This document shows positions 18,942 to 29,752 of a DNA stretch of 30,868 nucleotides, piece by piece. The notes beneath the pieces were generated by a model. That model was not told where the DNA came from. It made no database searches and saw only the letters and a list, made by a program, of their open reading frames with translations. A program made the position numbers and the translations under genes. This stretch comes from Lenisia limosa. Lineage: Eukaryota; Breviatea. How positions within the stretch are numbered: the stretch's first letter is position 1; each line of letters opens with the position of its first letter. The stretch lies in the NCBI GenBank assembly GCA_001655205.1, contig LPNZ01007578.1, positions 1 to 30,868 of the forward strand. The letters are read 5' to 3'.

Positions 18942-19313
18942 ATGACGCTGAGTTACCTCTCTACCAAGGGACTTGACCCGGTTGGAACAGCCCGTGTCAT
19001 TGAGGACCTTTCACTTCGTGGCATCCTCACCGATTTTGCACAAAGTTTTGAATCGAGAGTGTTTTGACCTTTTTTGAGTCAACTTTTTTTTTAAAAAAAA
19101 AAACATTACTATTAATTCGATAGCTTCATGACAACGACTCCGGTGCCATACCGCTTGTAGGCGCCATTGCCCGTCAGCTTAAGGCGGTCGGTTAATGGGT
19201 TTGGCGAGGTAACGTAGAGTGCAGATTACTCTCTCCTTTGGAAATGAATTTAATATTAACTGTTGTTTTATTTAAGCGACAAAGGTCGACAGGAAGAGCC
19301 ACCATAAAATCTG
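18942..19313 (+). CDS. Unknown protein, three exons (5' part)
   Basis: An ATG at 18942 opens 39 codons, MTLSYLSTKGLDPVGTAR then VIEDLSLRGILTDFAQ. It is followed by a 65-nt intron 19059-19123 (GTGTTT...GATAG). Exon 2 (19124-19190) reads LHDNDSGAIPLVGAIARQ then LKAV. The 86-nt intron 19191-19276 leads to exon 3 (19277-19313), ATKVDRKSHHKI, which ends at GTTAG. Phases agree throughout and codons are GC-rich. More plus-strand coding-like sequence follows at 19556-19734 (CFLSEEEVGLFISAMMLN; LLLNHWSLTFFRRTLL before a GTGAGA donor) and may be later exons. No family recognised. Confidence 0.5.
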
Positions 19314-19734
19314 GTTAGAAATCAAAAACAAAGTTTTGATGTATTTTACTTATTTTTTTCGGCCATTTATCCCGCTCTAATTATGTTTCAGTGTTCTACT
19401 TTTGATTCCGAGTCTTCTATTCATTGACCCTGAAGTGCATAAAACAATGAATGAAATATGATACCCCAAAACAGCAAAAATAGGGTTAATGTGATTTTTT
19501 GAATTATTTCTGAGTTGTTTATTTGTTAGTATTATGTACATCGGCTCAATCGGAGTTTTAAAGACTTAAAGATAGAATGCTTCCTGTCTGAAGAAGAGGT
19601 AGGGCTATTCATCTCCGCTATGATGCTTAACTACATAGAAACCTTCGTGATGGACGCAATCTTCAGCTTTTATTGAATCATTGGTCTTTGACTTTCTTCC
19701 GACGTACCCTCTTGGTCCATCCTAGCGCTCTTAA

Positions 19735-20578
19735 GGTGAGATATTACTGATTAGGCTATTTTAGGGAAAGTGGCTCTATTTTGAACAAGATCTTGTACAT
19801 TTCTCCCTCTCTGCTTTCATTTGCCTACTCAGCTTATTTCGACGTTTCTCTTCCAAAGAAGGCAGTGTAAAATCTAAACATATTGTACCTATTTATGAAG
19901 TGTTTTCCCCCTTTATTCACCCACTATTGTCTCACATTTTTGAATGTTTTTTATCTTCATCAAACCCCAAGAAGAATCCAGTGTTTGACCCATCATCATG
20001 TTTTACATTACAAAAGACTATTAACTACATACATGTGTGTTATAAACTTAGTATTAGAACATCTCCTATTCATTGTTCACTCTTTAGAAGACTGAATCGA
20101 TCAAATGTGGCATGAAAACCGCAGTACCACTAGCTGTTGAAGCAAGTTCTGGTGCTCTTCTACATTGGAGAGGGTAACTAGTCTTTTAAAACTGTAAATG
20201 TTGGAGTTGGGAAGTGTGAAGCAAATAGATTTTCCTTTCTCTTTTCTTTCAACATAAAACACATTTGGCAAATCCAAAATATGGTTACAGCGACCATTTC
20301 ACAAAATAATAAAATATAAAAGGTATATTTTACGTTTAGAGCGATAAACAATCATGACCATGTTACAAGTTTATATCAAAATTATTTATTCTTGAAACAA
20401 GAAAGAGAACACAGCAAGATCAGTTGACAGAGATCACTGAAAAAACCTTAAGAGTCACACTAAACCCGTTCCATCAGCATTACATACCTTCAAAACTTGA
20501 CAATGGGGGGAGGAAGAGCGGAGAGGTGCATTAGTTGACCAGGTAGAAGACAACCTGAAGGATTAGAGGACGAAACGT
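19735..20578. other. AT-rich stretch without a supported gene
   Basis: Two overlapping open frames of about 70 codons at 19883-20115 have AT-driven, non-protein-like composition. A GC-richer patch at 20470-20560 has an open minus-strand frame (QLMHLSALPPPIVK). It lies beyond the stop of the gene at 20579, and I could not connect it to anything. Confidence 0.5.
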
Positions 20579-21660
20579 TTAAGCCAAGCAATAAGAAGTA
20601 AACTAGACGAAAAACAGTGTTAATGACTCAAAAGGCCAAAGATCCACTTACCATCAAGATAAGGCAACTTCTTTGAGAAAAGGAGAAACCAAAGTCGACA
20701 TCAATTATCGAAACAGAAACAGTGATTCTACTTGACATTCTCAACAATGAAAGACCTAAGAACACACTATCCACTTTTGGAACTAAAGAACTTCCAACCA
20801 CGATCGGCAAATAGGGTTTAAGCTGCTGAAAAAATGTATAATTAGCATTATCTTTAATTGACAGCGTAAGTAGAGGCAAAGAAACGAAAAAAGAAAACTG
20901 TTTATGAACCGCCTTTCGGCTATTTTGGTGCTCTCGTGCTCATTTACTTGCTACTGAAAATTACCAGAGGAAGTTAAAATCTGCACATTCAATTTTCGAA
21001 AAATTCAAAAAACCGCCAAAAATGACCCCAACCGACCACCTTAAGGATGATGGAGGTATCAGCCAAAAGAGTTGTGTTTTCTTTTATTATGCTGATGTCA
21101 CACAATTTCAACCAAACTACACCATCTTGCCGTTTATTGATTGACATAACAAACCAGAAACCGACTGGCAAAAAGCGGCCCTCCAACTTTTTAACAGCTC
21201 TGCCAGTGTCGAAGGATTCCGAATAGTAATAGAATATGTTGTTTGGGATGGTTATTTTGTTGATAACGAGCTTGAGTGTGAATATTACTCAACATCACTC
21301 CCAGACAGAAATCTTGACACACTCGGGAGAACAATATGACACGATATCACACCAACGTTCATAGCAACAGCTCAATATAAGGAAACACTTCTCCTTGTTT
21401 GTGAAGTGGTGACCATCTTCCATTAGTTGGCGGCGGTTTCGACACCAGTTCTACAAGCGTAAAAAAAATGACTATGCAACAAGAAAGAAGTCATTTTTGT
21501 AAATAGTTGAAAATACTCGAAAAAACCTGTCTCTGTCATCACGCATCGCAAATTCAGATCGGCGAGCCATTACTTCATAGGTGTTCACAATGTTGGGCAG
21601 TTTTGAATAGGACTGTATAGGTTCTGATTTGGAGATTACACTTGAATTCTTACGAGGCAT
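20579..21660 (-). CDS. Unknown protein, about five exons, 3' end complete
   Basis: Well-supported exons are 21270-21040 (77 codons), 20822-20652 (57 codons) and 20602-20579 (seven codons plus TAA). The last two are joined by a 49-nt intron with a GTAAGT donor; all are phase 0. The 77-codon exon reads LVINKITIPNNIFYYYSE and later RFLPVGFWFVMSINKRQD. The 57-codon exon reads LKPYLPIVVGSSLVPKVD and SRITVSVSIIDVDFGFSF. Upstream, 21457-21319 is open in a Cys-rich frame (NWCRNRRQLMEDGHHFTN; CCYERWCDIVSYCSPEC). A GTCAAG donor there gives a 48-nt intron in phase. An ATG at 21660 starts MPRKNSSVISKSEPIQSY with a donor after RDDRDR; its join to the Cys-rich exon is not resolved. Family unknown. Confidence 0.55.
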
Positions 21661-22140
21661 TTCTATAAAAGGAAAGAAAAATTGAAAATTGAAAAGGGAA
21701 GGAGTTCAGTTCAGTTCAATGTTTTCAAATTTCGAAATCATTTTTTGACTGTTGATGAAAATCTAAATTGAATTGTTTCGACTTTGTAAACTGATAACTT
21801 AAATAGATAAATTATACTAAATAAACGAAACTTTGAAAGTTCTTGTGTTGAAAAACCGGCTAAAGCATCATTCCTAAGCTCGCCACCCTCGCCCTTTTAA
21901 TGAGACCTTTCATTTGCAAGAAGGATTTTAAGGAAAATGATAAAACCAAAAAATGAAGTTTCCAATCATTCCCCTCGTGTATATAATTCCACATATGTAT
22001 CTACTCGTCACAGCCCTCAGTTGCAGATGGTCGAGAATATTTGTTTTTTTATTATTTAAGGATGTACAACGGGACGAACGAGGCCAGCCATATCCAAAGA
22101 GTGGACTATATATTATACTATTATTTCTACAATAATCTAT

Positions 22141-22204
22141 GTAGATATGATATCATATATTATAGTATATAATATATATTATATAGTATATATATATATA
22201 TACC
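22141..22204. repeat. AT-rich low-complexity tract
   Basis: Almost pure alternating A/T with TATA, ATAT and GATATC words. It is self-complementary in part. The region 21661-22140 has no supported gene. Confidence 0.9.
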
Positions 22205-22256
22205 GGCCAAACACCCCGCCATTAAGTCACTTTCCCCGATATGCAGATACTATTAG

Positions 22257-22562
22257 TGCGAAAAATGCGGCCGTTCAAAATTCTGGTTTTTTCGGTAAAT
22301 CTGGTTTTTTCTTGTTTATGTTTGAATTATTGTTTTGTGATCCAGTATATCTCCTTAGAATTCCTAATAAGCTTCAAAAGGAAAACAAATCACGTCAAAA
22401 TCGAAATAAACATGATATAATATATATAATAAGTACTTAGTACCTATTTTAGGCTTGTTTTTCTTAAAAAGAGTGTATCTCGTCAAAAACAAAAAAAAGC
22501 AAAATTACTAGATTAAACCAGAATTTTCGAAAAAAACTGTTGAACGGCTGCATATACTAGTG
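22257..22562. mobile_element. Inverted-repeat element, about 300 bp (probable MITE)
   Basis: The left end contains ATGCGGCCGTTCAAAATTCTGGTTTTTTCG, broken here only for reading, and the right end carries the imperfect complement (CCAGAATTTTCGAAAAAAAC, TGTTGAACGGCTGCAT). The flanks both contain ACTA.TAGTG-like sequence (ATACTATTAGTG left, ATACTAGTG right), which may be a target duplication. The interior is AT-rich and holds no convincing gene. Confidence 0.6.
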
Positions 22563-22836
22563 TAATGGATTATAAAGCTGAGTCAATCCCTTACAACTCT
22601 CTCTGCGTGGGAATACCGCTGCCTACCTTAAGGAGTTAAATATTAAAGGAGGAGATATAACTGAATTACTTATATCATTGCACTTGCAAATGTGAAAAAA
22701 AGTTGAAAACAAGTTACAAATGAAACAAGATAATTAATTTCGGAAGTATTACAATAGGAGGAAACCAGGCTGACGACAGACACCCAGGTATCCACCACGA
22801 GCATATTCACTGAAGCACAGATATACAATTATTTAC

Positions 22837-22922
22837 CTTGATAAGATCAGGAGGCGAGAATTCACAAAAAGTGTTAAAAATAAACTCTGCCGCAGTGGCC
22901 TCTGGGCTAAGTGCCTCATCAG
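22837..22922 (-). CDS. Exon with clean splice borders, frame ambiguous
   Basis: The exon follows TTTTACTTCAG and ends ATCAAG before GTAAAT. One frame reads DEALSPEATAAEFIFNTF then CEFSPPDLIK. Another, also open, reads MRHLAQRPLRQSLFLTLF and can be joined by a 27-nt intron to SEYARGGYLGVCRQPGF. Both look protein-like, so I keep the exon call but not the frame. Upstream on the same strand, 23117-23190 (HYITIAHLTDFLIEMNEG) and 23008-23048 (STPMTFEFWSDF) may be neighbouring exons. Confidence 0.4.
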
Positions 22923-23255
22923 CTGAAGTAAAACTACACAAGTGATGACTATCACAATACAATGATATTATATTGGATATCTCCTTAGGCTCTTCACAAT
23001 TTTATTTTGAACATTTTACTTGAAATCACTCCAAAACTCAAATGTCATAGGTGTACTGTTTCTTGGGAATAAGGCATGTGTGAAAAATGACTAACAAGCC
23101 TCAATGAACTCTGATACATTCAGGATGAACTCTAGTGCCTTCGTTCATTTCGATTAGAAAGTCGGTTAGATGAGCAATAGTGATGTAGTGAGAAGAAGGA
23201 AAAATCAAAAGAAAGTGATTCTTGTCTGTCAATGGATTTTGACTGGATTTGTCAT

Positions 23256-23474
23256 CTAATTTTGTGATCTTACTTTTGGGGTGATCCTTGAAAATAGTCC
23301 GATATACGACCTTTCGACAGCGTCAAAATCTATAATAATACATTTATGTTTTCCAGAAAGGTCCCCGGTGTTTTTCAACGAAATACCACTCGGGCTCACC
23401 AAGTGGTCTTCTTCCTGCTTCTGTGAGTCGGCCTTTTCTTCACCACTACACCGCGGGTGTTCCACTTGCCCGCG
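23256..23474 (-). CDS. Charged exon, unknown protein
   Basis: This open minus frame of about 70 codons reads HPRCSGEEKADSQKQEED, then GISLKNTGDLSGKHKC and IIIDFDAVERSYIGLFSR. It ends at a GTAAGA donor near 23270. Glu/Lys-rich composition and GC-rich codons favour coding. The plus strand is also open (23281-23562) but gives a low-quality Phe/Ser/Cys-rich translation. It may be the start of the gene whose later exons lie at 22837-23190. Confidence 0.4.
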   Translation of the reverse strand, partial: RGQVEHPRCSGEEKADSQKQEEDHLVSPSGISLKNTGDLSGKHKCIIIDFDAVERSYIGLFSRITPKVRSQN

Positions 23475-23496
23475 AGGTTATCTCTTCAGAAAAGTG

Positions 23497-23665
23497 TTTT
23501 GGGGTCATTTTTTTCGCGAAAAATCATACTTTGTCGCTCTGATCGAAATATTAGAACCATAAAACATCATTTACGGGACAAAGGGGATAAAGGGGGTAGC
23601 GGGATATGGAGTGACACGTCATCGGAATGTCATATATATACATGTATATATGATGAATATGATGA
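23497..23665. repeat. Dispersed repeat, partner 25232-25365
   Basis: The block TCGCTCTGATCGAA...AAAACATCATTTACGG...CAAAGGG at 23531-23584 is the reverse complement of 25232-25276. The next block (GTCATCGGAATGTCAT...GATGAA.ATATGACATT.ATCATAT) at 23618-23690 matches 25315-25362 in direct orientation. The family is therefore rearranged between copies. Confidence 0.65.
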
Positions 23666-24189
23666 AAAAATATGACATTCATCATATTTTTTACACCCAC
23701 GGGAATAGGATAGCATATGATATATTTTGACTCATTGAACCCCATTTGTTTGAGAGAATAGTCATATTTTGAGTTGTTCAGACACAGAGAAGAAAATGGC
23801 AGCCTTTCGGCTGCACAAATGGCAAAAGGAATGTTCATAAACCCCAATTTCTCATAAAAAACCGACACAAAAAAACGTAAAAAAAAAATTTCACTTCATT
23901 TTAAAACCCCATTGATGATGCTCCCCAAAGGACAGGTCTTTAGTGTGATCGATCAATTGAGGAAGTTGAAAGCAACTGAACTCCTAAAATCATGATTAAC
24001 TGCTTATATTTTGTTCATAGTGCTAAGCACTGCAGAGAACAACAAAGAAGAGAAGAGTAAAGGAACCCAGCAACTTTTAGAATACCCTTGAGAAGATCCT
24101 TGAAAAGCTCCAGTCATTCATCCTCAAAAGAAGCTTTCTTAATGTAAAGGCTGAGAGCACCAAACAAAAAGAAGATCCATAGAAAAGAA

Positions 24190-24352
24190 TGAATCTTGAA
24201 AACTGATGTTTCTTTGATAAGAAAGCTTAATAAGAGTCTAAGAAGCAGTCTTTGACTGTAAGTTTCCAGCATTCAGCAGCAAGAGAAGAAATCCTTCGTT
24301 TTGAATAAAGTCAATCAGCACGGTAAATACACAAACAAACCTTCCTGTTTAA
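24190..24352 (-). repeat. Coding dispersed repeat, partner of 14845-15003
   Basis: This is the reverse-complement copy of 14845-15003. It shares the poly-purine-flanked core TCTAAGAAGCAGTCTT.GACT and encodes AECWKLTVKDCFLD on the minus strand. Frames on either side are broken. The rest of 23700-24720 has no supported gene. Confidence 0.75.
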
Positions 24353-24790
24353 CAAGATCTTGCTCCAAAAAACGTTTGTTCTTCAATTCAAGGCAGTAAG
24401 AGTATCCAAAGAGGAAAATCATCGTTTAACTTTAGAAAGCAGAAAAAGGAAGAAAAAAATAAAAAATAATAGTAACTAAAAAACTGCATGCATCACTTTA
24501 CATTAGTTACATATTATGTAGAATCCTTTTTAAGTGGCAACAAAACCTGACTTCACCTTTTAGAAAGAACAGAAAAGAAACACTCTAACATAATTACGGA
24601 TAAATGGAGCAAAATGCTTCACTTTTTTAAGGTCGCCTTTACTATGGAAACTGAAACATCATATTGGACATCTTCTTGGCTGTTTCACTGAATTTTGTAG
24701 TAAATGTTTTTTATATGACGAATTTCGACCCTTTTGCTTGAGATCACTCAAAATATGACATTTCTCATATTTCATCGTGTAATATACGAT

Positions 24791-25189
24791 AGCTCATATC
24801 CCCTCGACGCAGACCTCGGAGATATCGCATTCGCGATTTCCTTGGTTGTTTTGCTGAGGTTCCTCGGTTCTCACTCGGCTATACCTCGTTCGTCCCTCGG
24901 AACCTCCTTAAAACAATATCCACTTGGGAACTGCGTTCCCTCGGGGATATGGCATAACATATTGTTTGCAAGTAGAAATGGATACATACCCATCTGAATT
25001 AGTCCATAGTTACCATAAGAAACAAAAAAAAAGAGCTGAATAAAACATTCTTTAAACTGGATTTCAGGAGGTTTTGAGGAACGAACAAGTCACAGACGAG
25101 TGAGAACCGAGGAACCTCCGCAAACTATCAAGGAAATGCCAAATGCAACTCCCCTAAAGTCTGCTTTGAGGGGCTATGAATAATCATAT
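24791..25189. mobile_element. Foldback element with about 125-bp arms
   Basis: Arms 24791-24915 and 25062-25189 are inverted copies. Between 24856-24877 and 25097-25118 there are 22 perfectly complementary bases (GAGGTTCCTCGGTTCTCACT...). The arms are GC-richer than the loop and could form a long hairpin. Sequence upstream of the left arm is shared with 14563-14685. No transposase is present. Confidence 0.8.
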
Positions 25190-25359
25190 CCTTGGGAATG
25201 AAAAAGTCATATTCTCCACCCTTCTTACACCCTTTGTACCGTAAATGATGTTTTAGTTCGATCAGAGCGACTTTTCAAAAAATAACCCTCGAACAAAAAA
25301 TATGGGGTAACAGGTCATCAGAATGTCATTTATTATTTGATGAAAATATGACATTTATC

Positions 25360-25569
25360 ATATAGAATATATATATAATATATATCGATATATATATATT
25401 TGCCCGCGTCAATTTCACAAAATGATTAAAATGGCGAAGTTATGGTCAAAACACTTTGTCTGAATACTTTTGCCCGCCACTGTATATATCATATGATATA
25501 CTATATATATTATATAAATATATACTAGATCATATATATCATATCATATAAATATATAGATCATATAGT
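25360..25569. repeat. AT-rich tracts flanking a transposon end
   Basis: There are two blocks of TATATA/ATCATATGATATA-type sequence (25360-25400 and 25482-25569). They flank a non-AT segment of about 80 bp described separately. Confidence 0.85.
25400..25484 (-). mobile_element. Solo Tc1/mariner-like terminal repeat
   Basis: On the minus strand, from TA at 25484, the sequence is CAGTGGCGGGCAAAAGTATT then CAGACAAAGTGTTTTGACC. CAGTG...GC.AAAGTATTC directly after TA is the recurrent form of Tc1-like terminal inverted repeats. The homologous other end was not found, and both sides run into AT repeats, so it is probably a truncated or insertion-scarred copy. Confidence 0.55.
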
Positions 25570-25685
25570 ACATTCCGGTCTGAGGGCAAGTATCACACTT
25601 TCTTTCACACTTTTTTTTATTAGGTCATGCACTAGTGATATTACTATTTTGTGGTTTTATTCGGCTCAAAACTGGCTTAAAAAAT

Positions 25686-25888
25686 ATGAAGAATCCCCCT
25701 TCTCAAGTCATGCGAACCACTTCACTTGAAGACATAAAGAATGTGTCAATGAGGGTAAGACAATGTATTGTCATTTTTTTCTAACTTTCTTTTAGGAGAA
25801 CTCAACTCAAGCCTCTCGATTATCTTTTTTCAATCGTTTTAAAGCTTTTTTTGATGACAGAATTGACTTTAACGGGCAATATTTTTGA
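25686..25888 (+). CDS. Small two-exon protein (53 aa) or internal exons
   Basis: ATG at 25686 gives exon 1, MKNPPSQVMRTTSLEDIK then NVSMR. A 41-nt intron 25755-25795 (GTAAGA...TTTTAG) and exon 2, ENSTQASRLSFFNRFKAF then FDDRIDFNGQYF, follow, with TGA at 25886. The intron is clean and the join is in phase. The frame is open upstream of the ATG, so the exon may begin earlier. A GC-rich stretch after a TTTTCAG at about 25930 (FGEFLRQQQQYFLCRLNP or, in another frame, a Ser/Thr-rich peptide) could be the next exon. Confidence 0.45.
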
Positions 25889-26689
25889 AGATTAGCCGAG
25901 TTATTATCGAATTGTTTTCACTGTTTTCAGGTTTCGGTGAGTTCCTCCGCCAGCAACAGCAATATTTCCTGTGCCGCCTCAACCCCAACCTCAACAACCG
26001 TCCCCGCCAAGACTCAACTTGAAATTTAATCTTCCTTGATATTTCTGTCTTGTGTATTTGTGTTTGATTTTGATTTAATGTAATTTAATTCGTTTTGCCG
26101 TGATTTTCCAAATTTTTGCAGTGATTTTCCAGGATTTTGCGTGATTTTCCTGCCCGCCCCTGTTTTTCTCATTGTTTTTATAAATGTCACATACAAATGG
26201 GAATTTTAGCATGTCTTTTTTCTATAAATTTTATCATATTTTCAGAATTTTTGTTCTATTTTTGAATTGAACCTTCATTTGTAACAGCTAATTCAAAATC
26301 TTTTCGGGGAAAAGGGCAGAGTAGAAACCTGGTTTATACTTTAAGAAGTGCAAAACAACATGTTTTATGTAACTAAGCAAAAATGCAGCATAATGCCCCC
26401 GTTTTTCTTCATATCAGCATCATTGCTTAGAAACTTCCTACTGACTGCGAAGCCCTTCGGGGTTGAACAATTTAAAAGTCAAGTAAAAGACGAAATGTTA
26501 TTACTCATTAATTCATTCATTTTTTACATAAAAAATTTGTATGTTGTGTTAGAAGAGTATTTAGCGCTTGAAGGAACAGTATGATTATAATCTAAGGACA
26601 GTGTGCATCCACAAATGAAATTTTTATAATTAATTAGAATGGTTGAAACATCAATACAAAGACAGAAGCCAACCCACTGGAAAGATAAA

Positions 26690-27084
26690 TTAGCAATGGC
26701 AGCAGCTAGAACTGTTTGTGATGGCGACGACACATGCACACAAGCTGCTGACCTACTCTTTGAATGCAAAGCAAATAGTAACACAAAGGAGAAAAGACCA
26801 CCCACTCACCCCTGAGCTAGTTCAGCAATAATGTCTCTCAAGTCGGCAACATCTAAACCTTATAAAAGGGTATGCCTATTTCCTGTTTTCTTTCTTGGAT
26901 CATCATACCTGCAAAAAATACAGTTCCTGAGCTCTGGCTAGTTTCCAAAGATGAGGGCAACAGGGCAGCAGAGGTCCATTTCAGGGGGGACTGCAGAAAA
27001 TCAAATGAGTGACGGTAACTTCACCACAATACCCAAACTTACATCACAGGGCCCATCAGGAGAACACTGGGAATAATTGATCAT
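26690..27084 (-). CDS. Small four-exon protein, about 74 aa
   Basis: ATG at 27084 starts exon 1 (27084-27043), MINYSQCSPDGPCD, with a GTAAGT donor. Exon 2 (26990-26909) reads SPLKWTSAALLPSSLETS onward. Exon 3 (26852-26810) reads VADLRDIIAELAQ with a GTGAGT donor. Exon 4 (26747-26690) reads SLCACVVAITNSSSCCHC and stops at TAA. Introns are 52, 56 and 62 nt and all joins keep the frame. The tail has five cysteines. An open minus frame of 93 codons (26524-26805) overlaps exon 4 and is a competing reading of the 3' end. No family recognised. Confidence 0.45.
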
Positions 27085-27590
27085 TTAACTTATGCCCATG
27101 CAACTCTACCATCCAGACTACACAATTCACTTTGATGATTTGATTATTCTGTTCTGTAAAATTTTTGTTTGTCTGTTTTGTGGTTGGTTTGTGTCCTCTG
27201 TTCAAATCTGGTTTGAGTCTGGTTGTTGTCTGGCAATTCTGGTGGATCTCTAGGACATGCGGTAGTAGAATATATATATATCTGGGGATTTCGACCTGTT
27301 GAGTATACTTGTAGGTTCCAGCCACAATCTCCCGCTCCTCGATTGACAAAAAAACTTGATTGCGCGGGTCAAAAGGAAATATTATGCTCTGGCTTTTTGG
27401 GGCCAATCGTTCACTAAATTATACGACTGGCAGTGTAGCTTTTATTGGTATTTTATGAAACTAAATATGTTTTATGGTCGGAGACACTGCGGAGACAAAC
27501 AGCAGAGTCGGTAACATCTCCCATCAATCAGATTGGCTTGGGATATAAATCAGAGAGTTTTTCACCAAATATCACCATTTTCATGCAAAA

Positions 27591-27734
27591 ATGATGAGGT
27601 TAATTGCTGCAGTGCCCCTCTTGCTGGTCTCTTCTGATTTAGGCTCTACTGAACTTGCTACGTACTTGCAAGAACACCCAGCTGCCAGCCTCTCCCTTGC
27701 TTCTATTATTATAATACTCTTATACCCTAACTAA
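27591..27734 (+). CDS. Short hydrophobic protein with signal-peptide-like start (47 aa)
   Basis: ATG at 27591 opens MMRLIAAVPLLLVSSDLG, a basic residue followed by a hydrophobic run, like a signal peptide. It continues STELATYLQEHPAASLSL, then a second hydrophobic stretch (ASIIIILLY), and stops at TAA 27732. It is GC-richer than its flanks. It is too short to be sure, and it could also be an exon of something larger. The region 27085-27590 has no supported gene apart from open frames of low quality. Confidence 0.3.
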   Translation: MMRLIAAVPLLLVSSDLGSTELATYLQEHPAASLSLASIIIILLYPN

Positions 27735-27945
27735 GCTCATTACTCAGAAAATTCCTTTCAACTGATGAAGAATAAACCAATAAATGTCAGTAATGATAAT
27801 CCCACTTGATTTATATACAGAAGCAGGTTGTTTGTCAAACCGGTAGGACCGAAATGTAAAATATGCGATATTATACCAAATTTTACATATCTCCAAATTG
27901 TGGATACGTGCAAAGGTAAAAACGGAAAAAAAATGATGATATGCA

Positions 27946-29247
27946 TTAAACTTCAATGATTTCCTTTTCAAGCCTCTGAAGCAAAATGACTGAGACATTT
28001 TCCAGTTTCTCTTGGATTGGTACTACCTCCACGTGCAAATCATTAATCAATACCTTGCTATTGAACGCGAGACAATGCCCTTCTGATGGATTATCAAAAA
28101 TTATCACAACTTACCTCTCACGATTGTTCCTCCAATGATCTTATAGTCAATGTTTTCCACCACTACAGGGTGCTTCAGATTATCAACCCTTGGTAATGAA
28201 ACGAATACCATTTAATTAATTCTTACTGTTGGAAGCAGGTGACGAGAACAGTTTCAAATGGCTCCATAATAACAGCGGCCGTCTTGCCGCAGGTGTCGCA
28301 GCGGCGCGAGGTGTTGTGCAGGAAGAGCATATTCTTTCCGTGAATATTGACAATCTAGCGGTGGCCTGAGGAAAAATAATGCGAAATTACCTACCTGATT
28401 CACTGAGACAAACAACGAGTTATCATCCAATGGGACGTGGCAAATGTGGCCATCGGAGCAAAGTGTTCTTCTTTTTGGGGTCAACAACGCGGCTAGTTCG
28501 GGAGACTGCCTAAGTGCGCATTTCATTACAATTTCGGGGTCGGATCTTTCGTTGTGTTCCACCTCTGTGATGATAGTGTATAAGTGTATGGCTTTACAAA
28601 CTTTCATTCGGATTGCGCCTTCCACTTTCTTCAAAAAATAGAAGAGAAGCCATATCTCGGCAGTGATCGTAAGTTGCTAATACATATTATTTCACGAAGG
28701 AGGACCAGATTTGCTTTTACCAATAAAGGCAATTGCTGACAGAATTGGGCCAGTTACAACACTACATTAGGTTAACTTCAGCTGCAACGTCGATACCCCA
28801 CATCACCAAAAGACACTATTGTTTGCATATTCCTACCCAGGATGACACTCAAGAAGAGTAACAAGCACAAACATGGCACTGTCAAAGTAACACAGACTAC
28901 TTCTCCATGTAGCGAATTGGATATTAGCTGCTTAAGGTGTCTTACTCTGTTTGTGTTTAGAGGTTTGTTACTGTAGAGCCCTCGGGTTTGGAGAACTGCT
29001 TTTTGAAGAGCCTATATACATAGAATATTAGCAAAAGGTCTATCTGCAATAGAGCCCCACCTCGTTCCACAGCAGTTCTGCCAGAAAGATGAGCAGAGTG
29101 AATATCGCAGTGTCAACAGGGAAATCCTAAAATTGAATGAAACTGCTTGTGCCTCTTGCATACAGTAGGGGTTAGGGGTGTCTGGCTGGTTATGGCTCCC
29201 CGTACAACACAGACAGGCTCTTCGCTGAGTTTTGCAGCCGACTTCAT
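27946..29247 (-). CDS. Unknown multi-exon protein with a Cys-rich segment
   Basis: The 3' half is firm. Exons are 28676-28395, 28354-28227, 28188-28115 and 28082-27946, with introns of 40, 38 and 32 nt, every join in phase and TAA at 27946. It reads MKVCKAIHLYTIITEVEH, then RRTLCSDGHICHVPLDDN, LFLHNTSRRCDTCGKTAA, DNLKHPVVVENIDYKIIG and INDLHVEVVPIQEKLENV. The C/H spacing (C-x4-H-x-C-H and C-x2-C) could bind zinc. The 5' end is also clear: ATG 29247, exon of exactly 28 codons (KLSEEPVCVVRGAITSQT), a 37-nt intron, then exactly 22 codons (DFPVDTAIFTLLIFLAEL). Between 29060 and 28677 several splice choices remain open, including doubtful micro-exons, so this may be one gene or two. Family not recognised. 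Confidence 0.6.
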
Positions 29248-29347
29248 CTGAAAAATGTACAAATGACTTGAATTTAAAAATGTTATCTGGAAAGTCAAAT
29301 TGAGATGTTTTAGTCAAAATATGATGTTATAATTGAAGAGAAAATAA

Positions 29348-29752
29348 TTCAGTCAAATGTGAGAAAAGTTATTTTTTTAAAAAAAAAGTCAACTGTAAAA
29401 AATACCCCACCAATATCCCCCCACCTTTGTTACGATATTAACAATAACGTAAAAGATGACAAAAACCCACCTAAACAGTGATTTTGAGTGAAATACTTGA
29501 AAGACTTGTGTGGAAACAGTGGCCGCAGTAAGATTGACTCAAGATAAAGCTCAATATCCCTGTCAGAATTTATCGCGGCCAGTATGCCCCCTCCCCCCTC
29601 GTGTCTTTTCTTCATGCGTCCACTATATCACGTTAAGAGATACTGAATTATAGTATCTGGACGAAGCCGTCCACATCATGCCTCTGATACCATAACATAT
29701 TACTTGTTTTCTATGTTATCGGTGTAAATGCGAGAAATACCCCCCCCCCCCC
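29348..29752. other. No supported gene
   Basis: An open minus frame at 29430-29615 has poor composition. The string CTGGACGAAGCCGTCCACAT at 29658-29677 resembles the exon at 16812 (LDEAVHIM versus LAEAVHTI). It may be a stray exon piece. Confidence 0.4.

Noticed and set aside
23281-23562. 93-codon plus-strand open frame
   Set aside because: Composition is dominated by Ser, Phe and Cys, and the minus frame is more protein-like with a GTAAGA donor.
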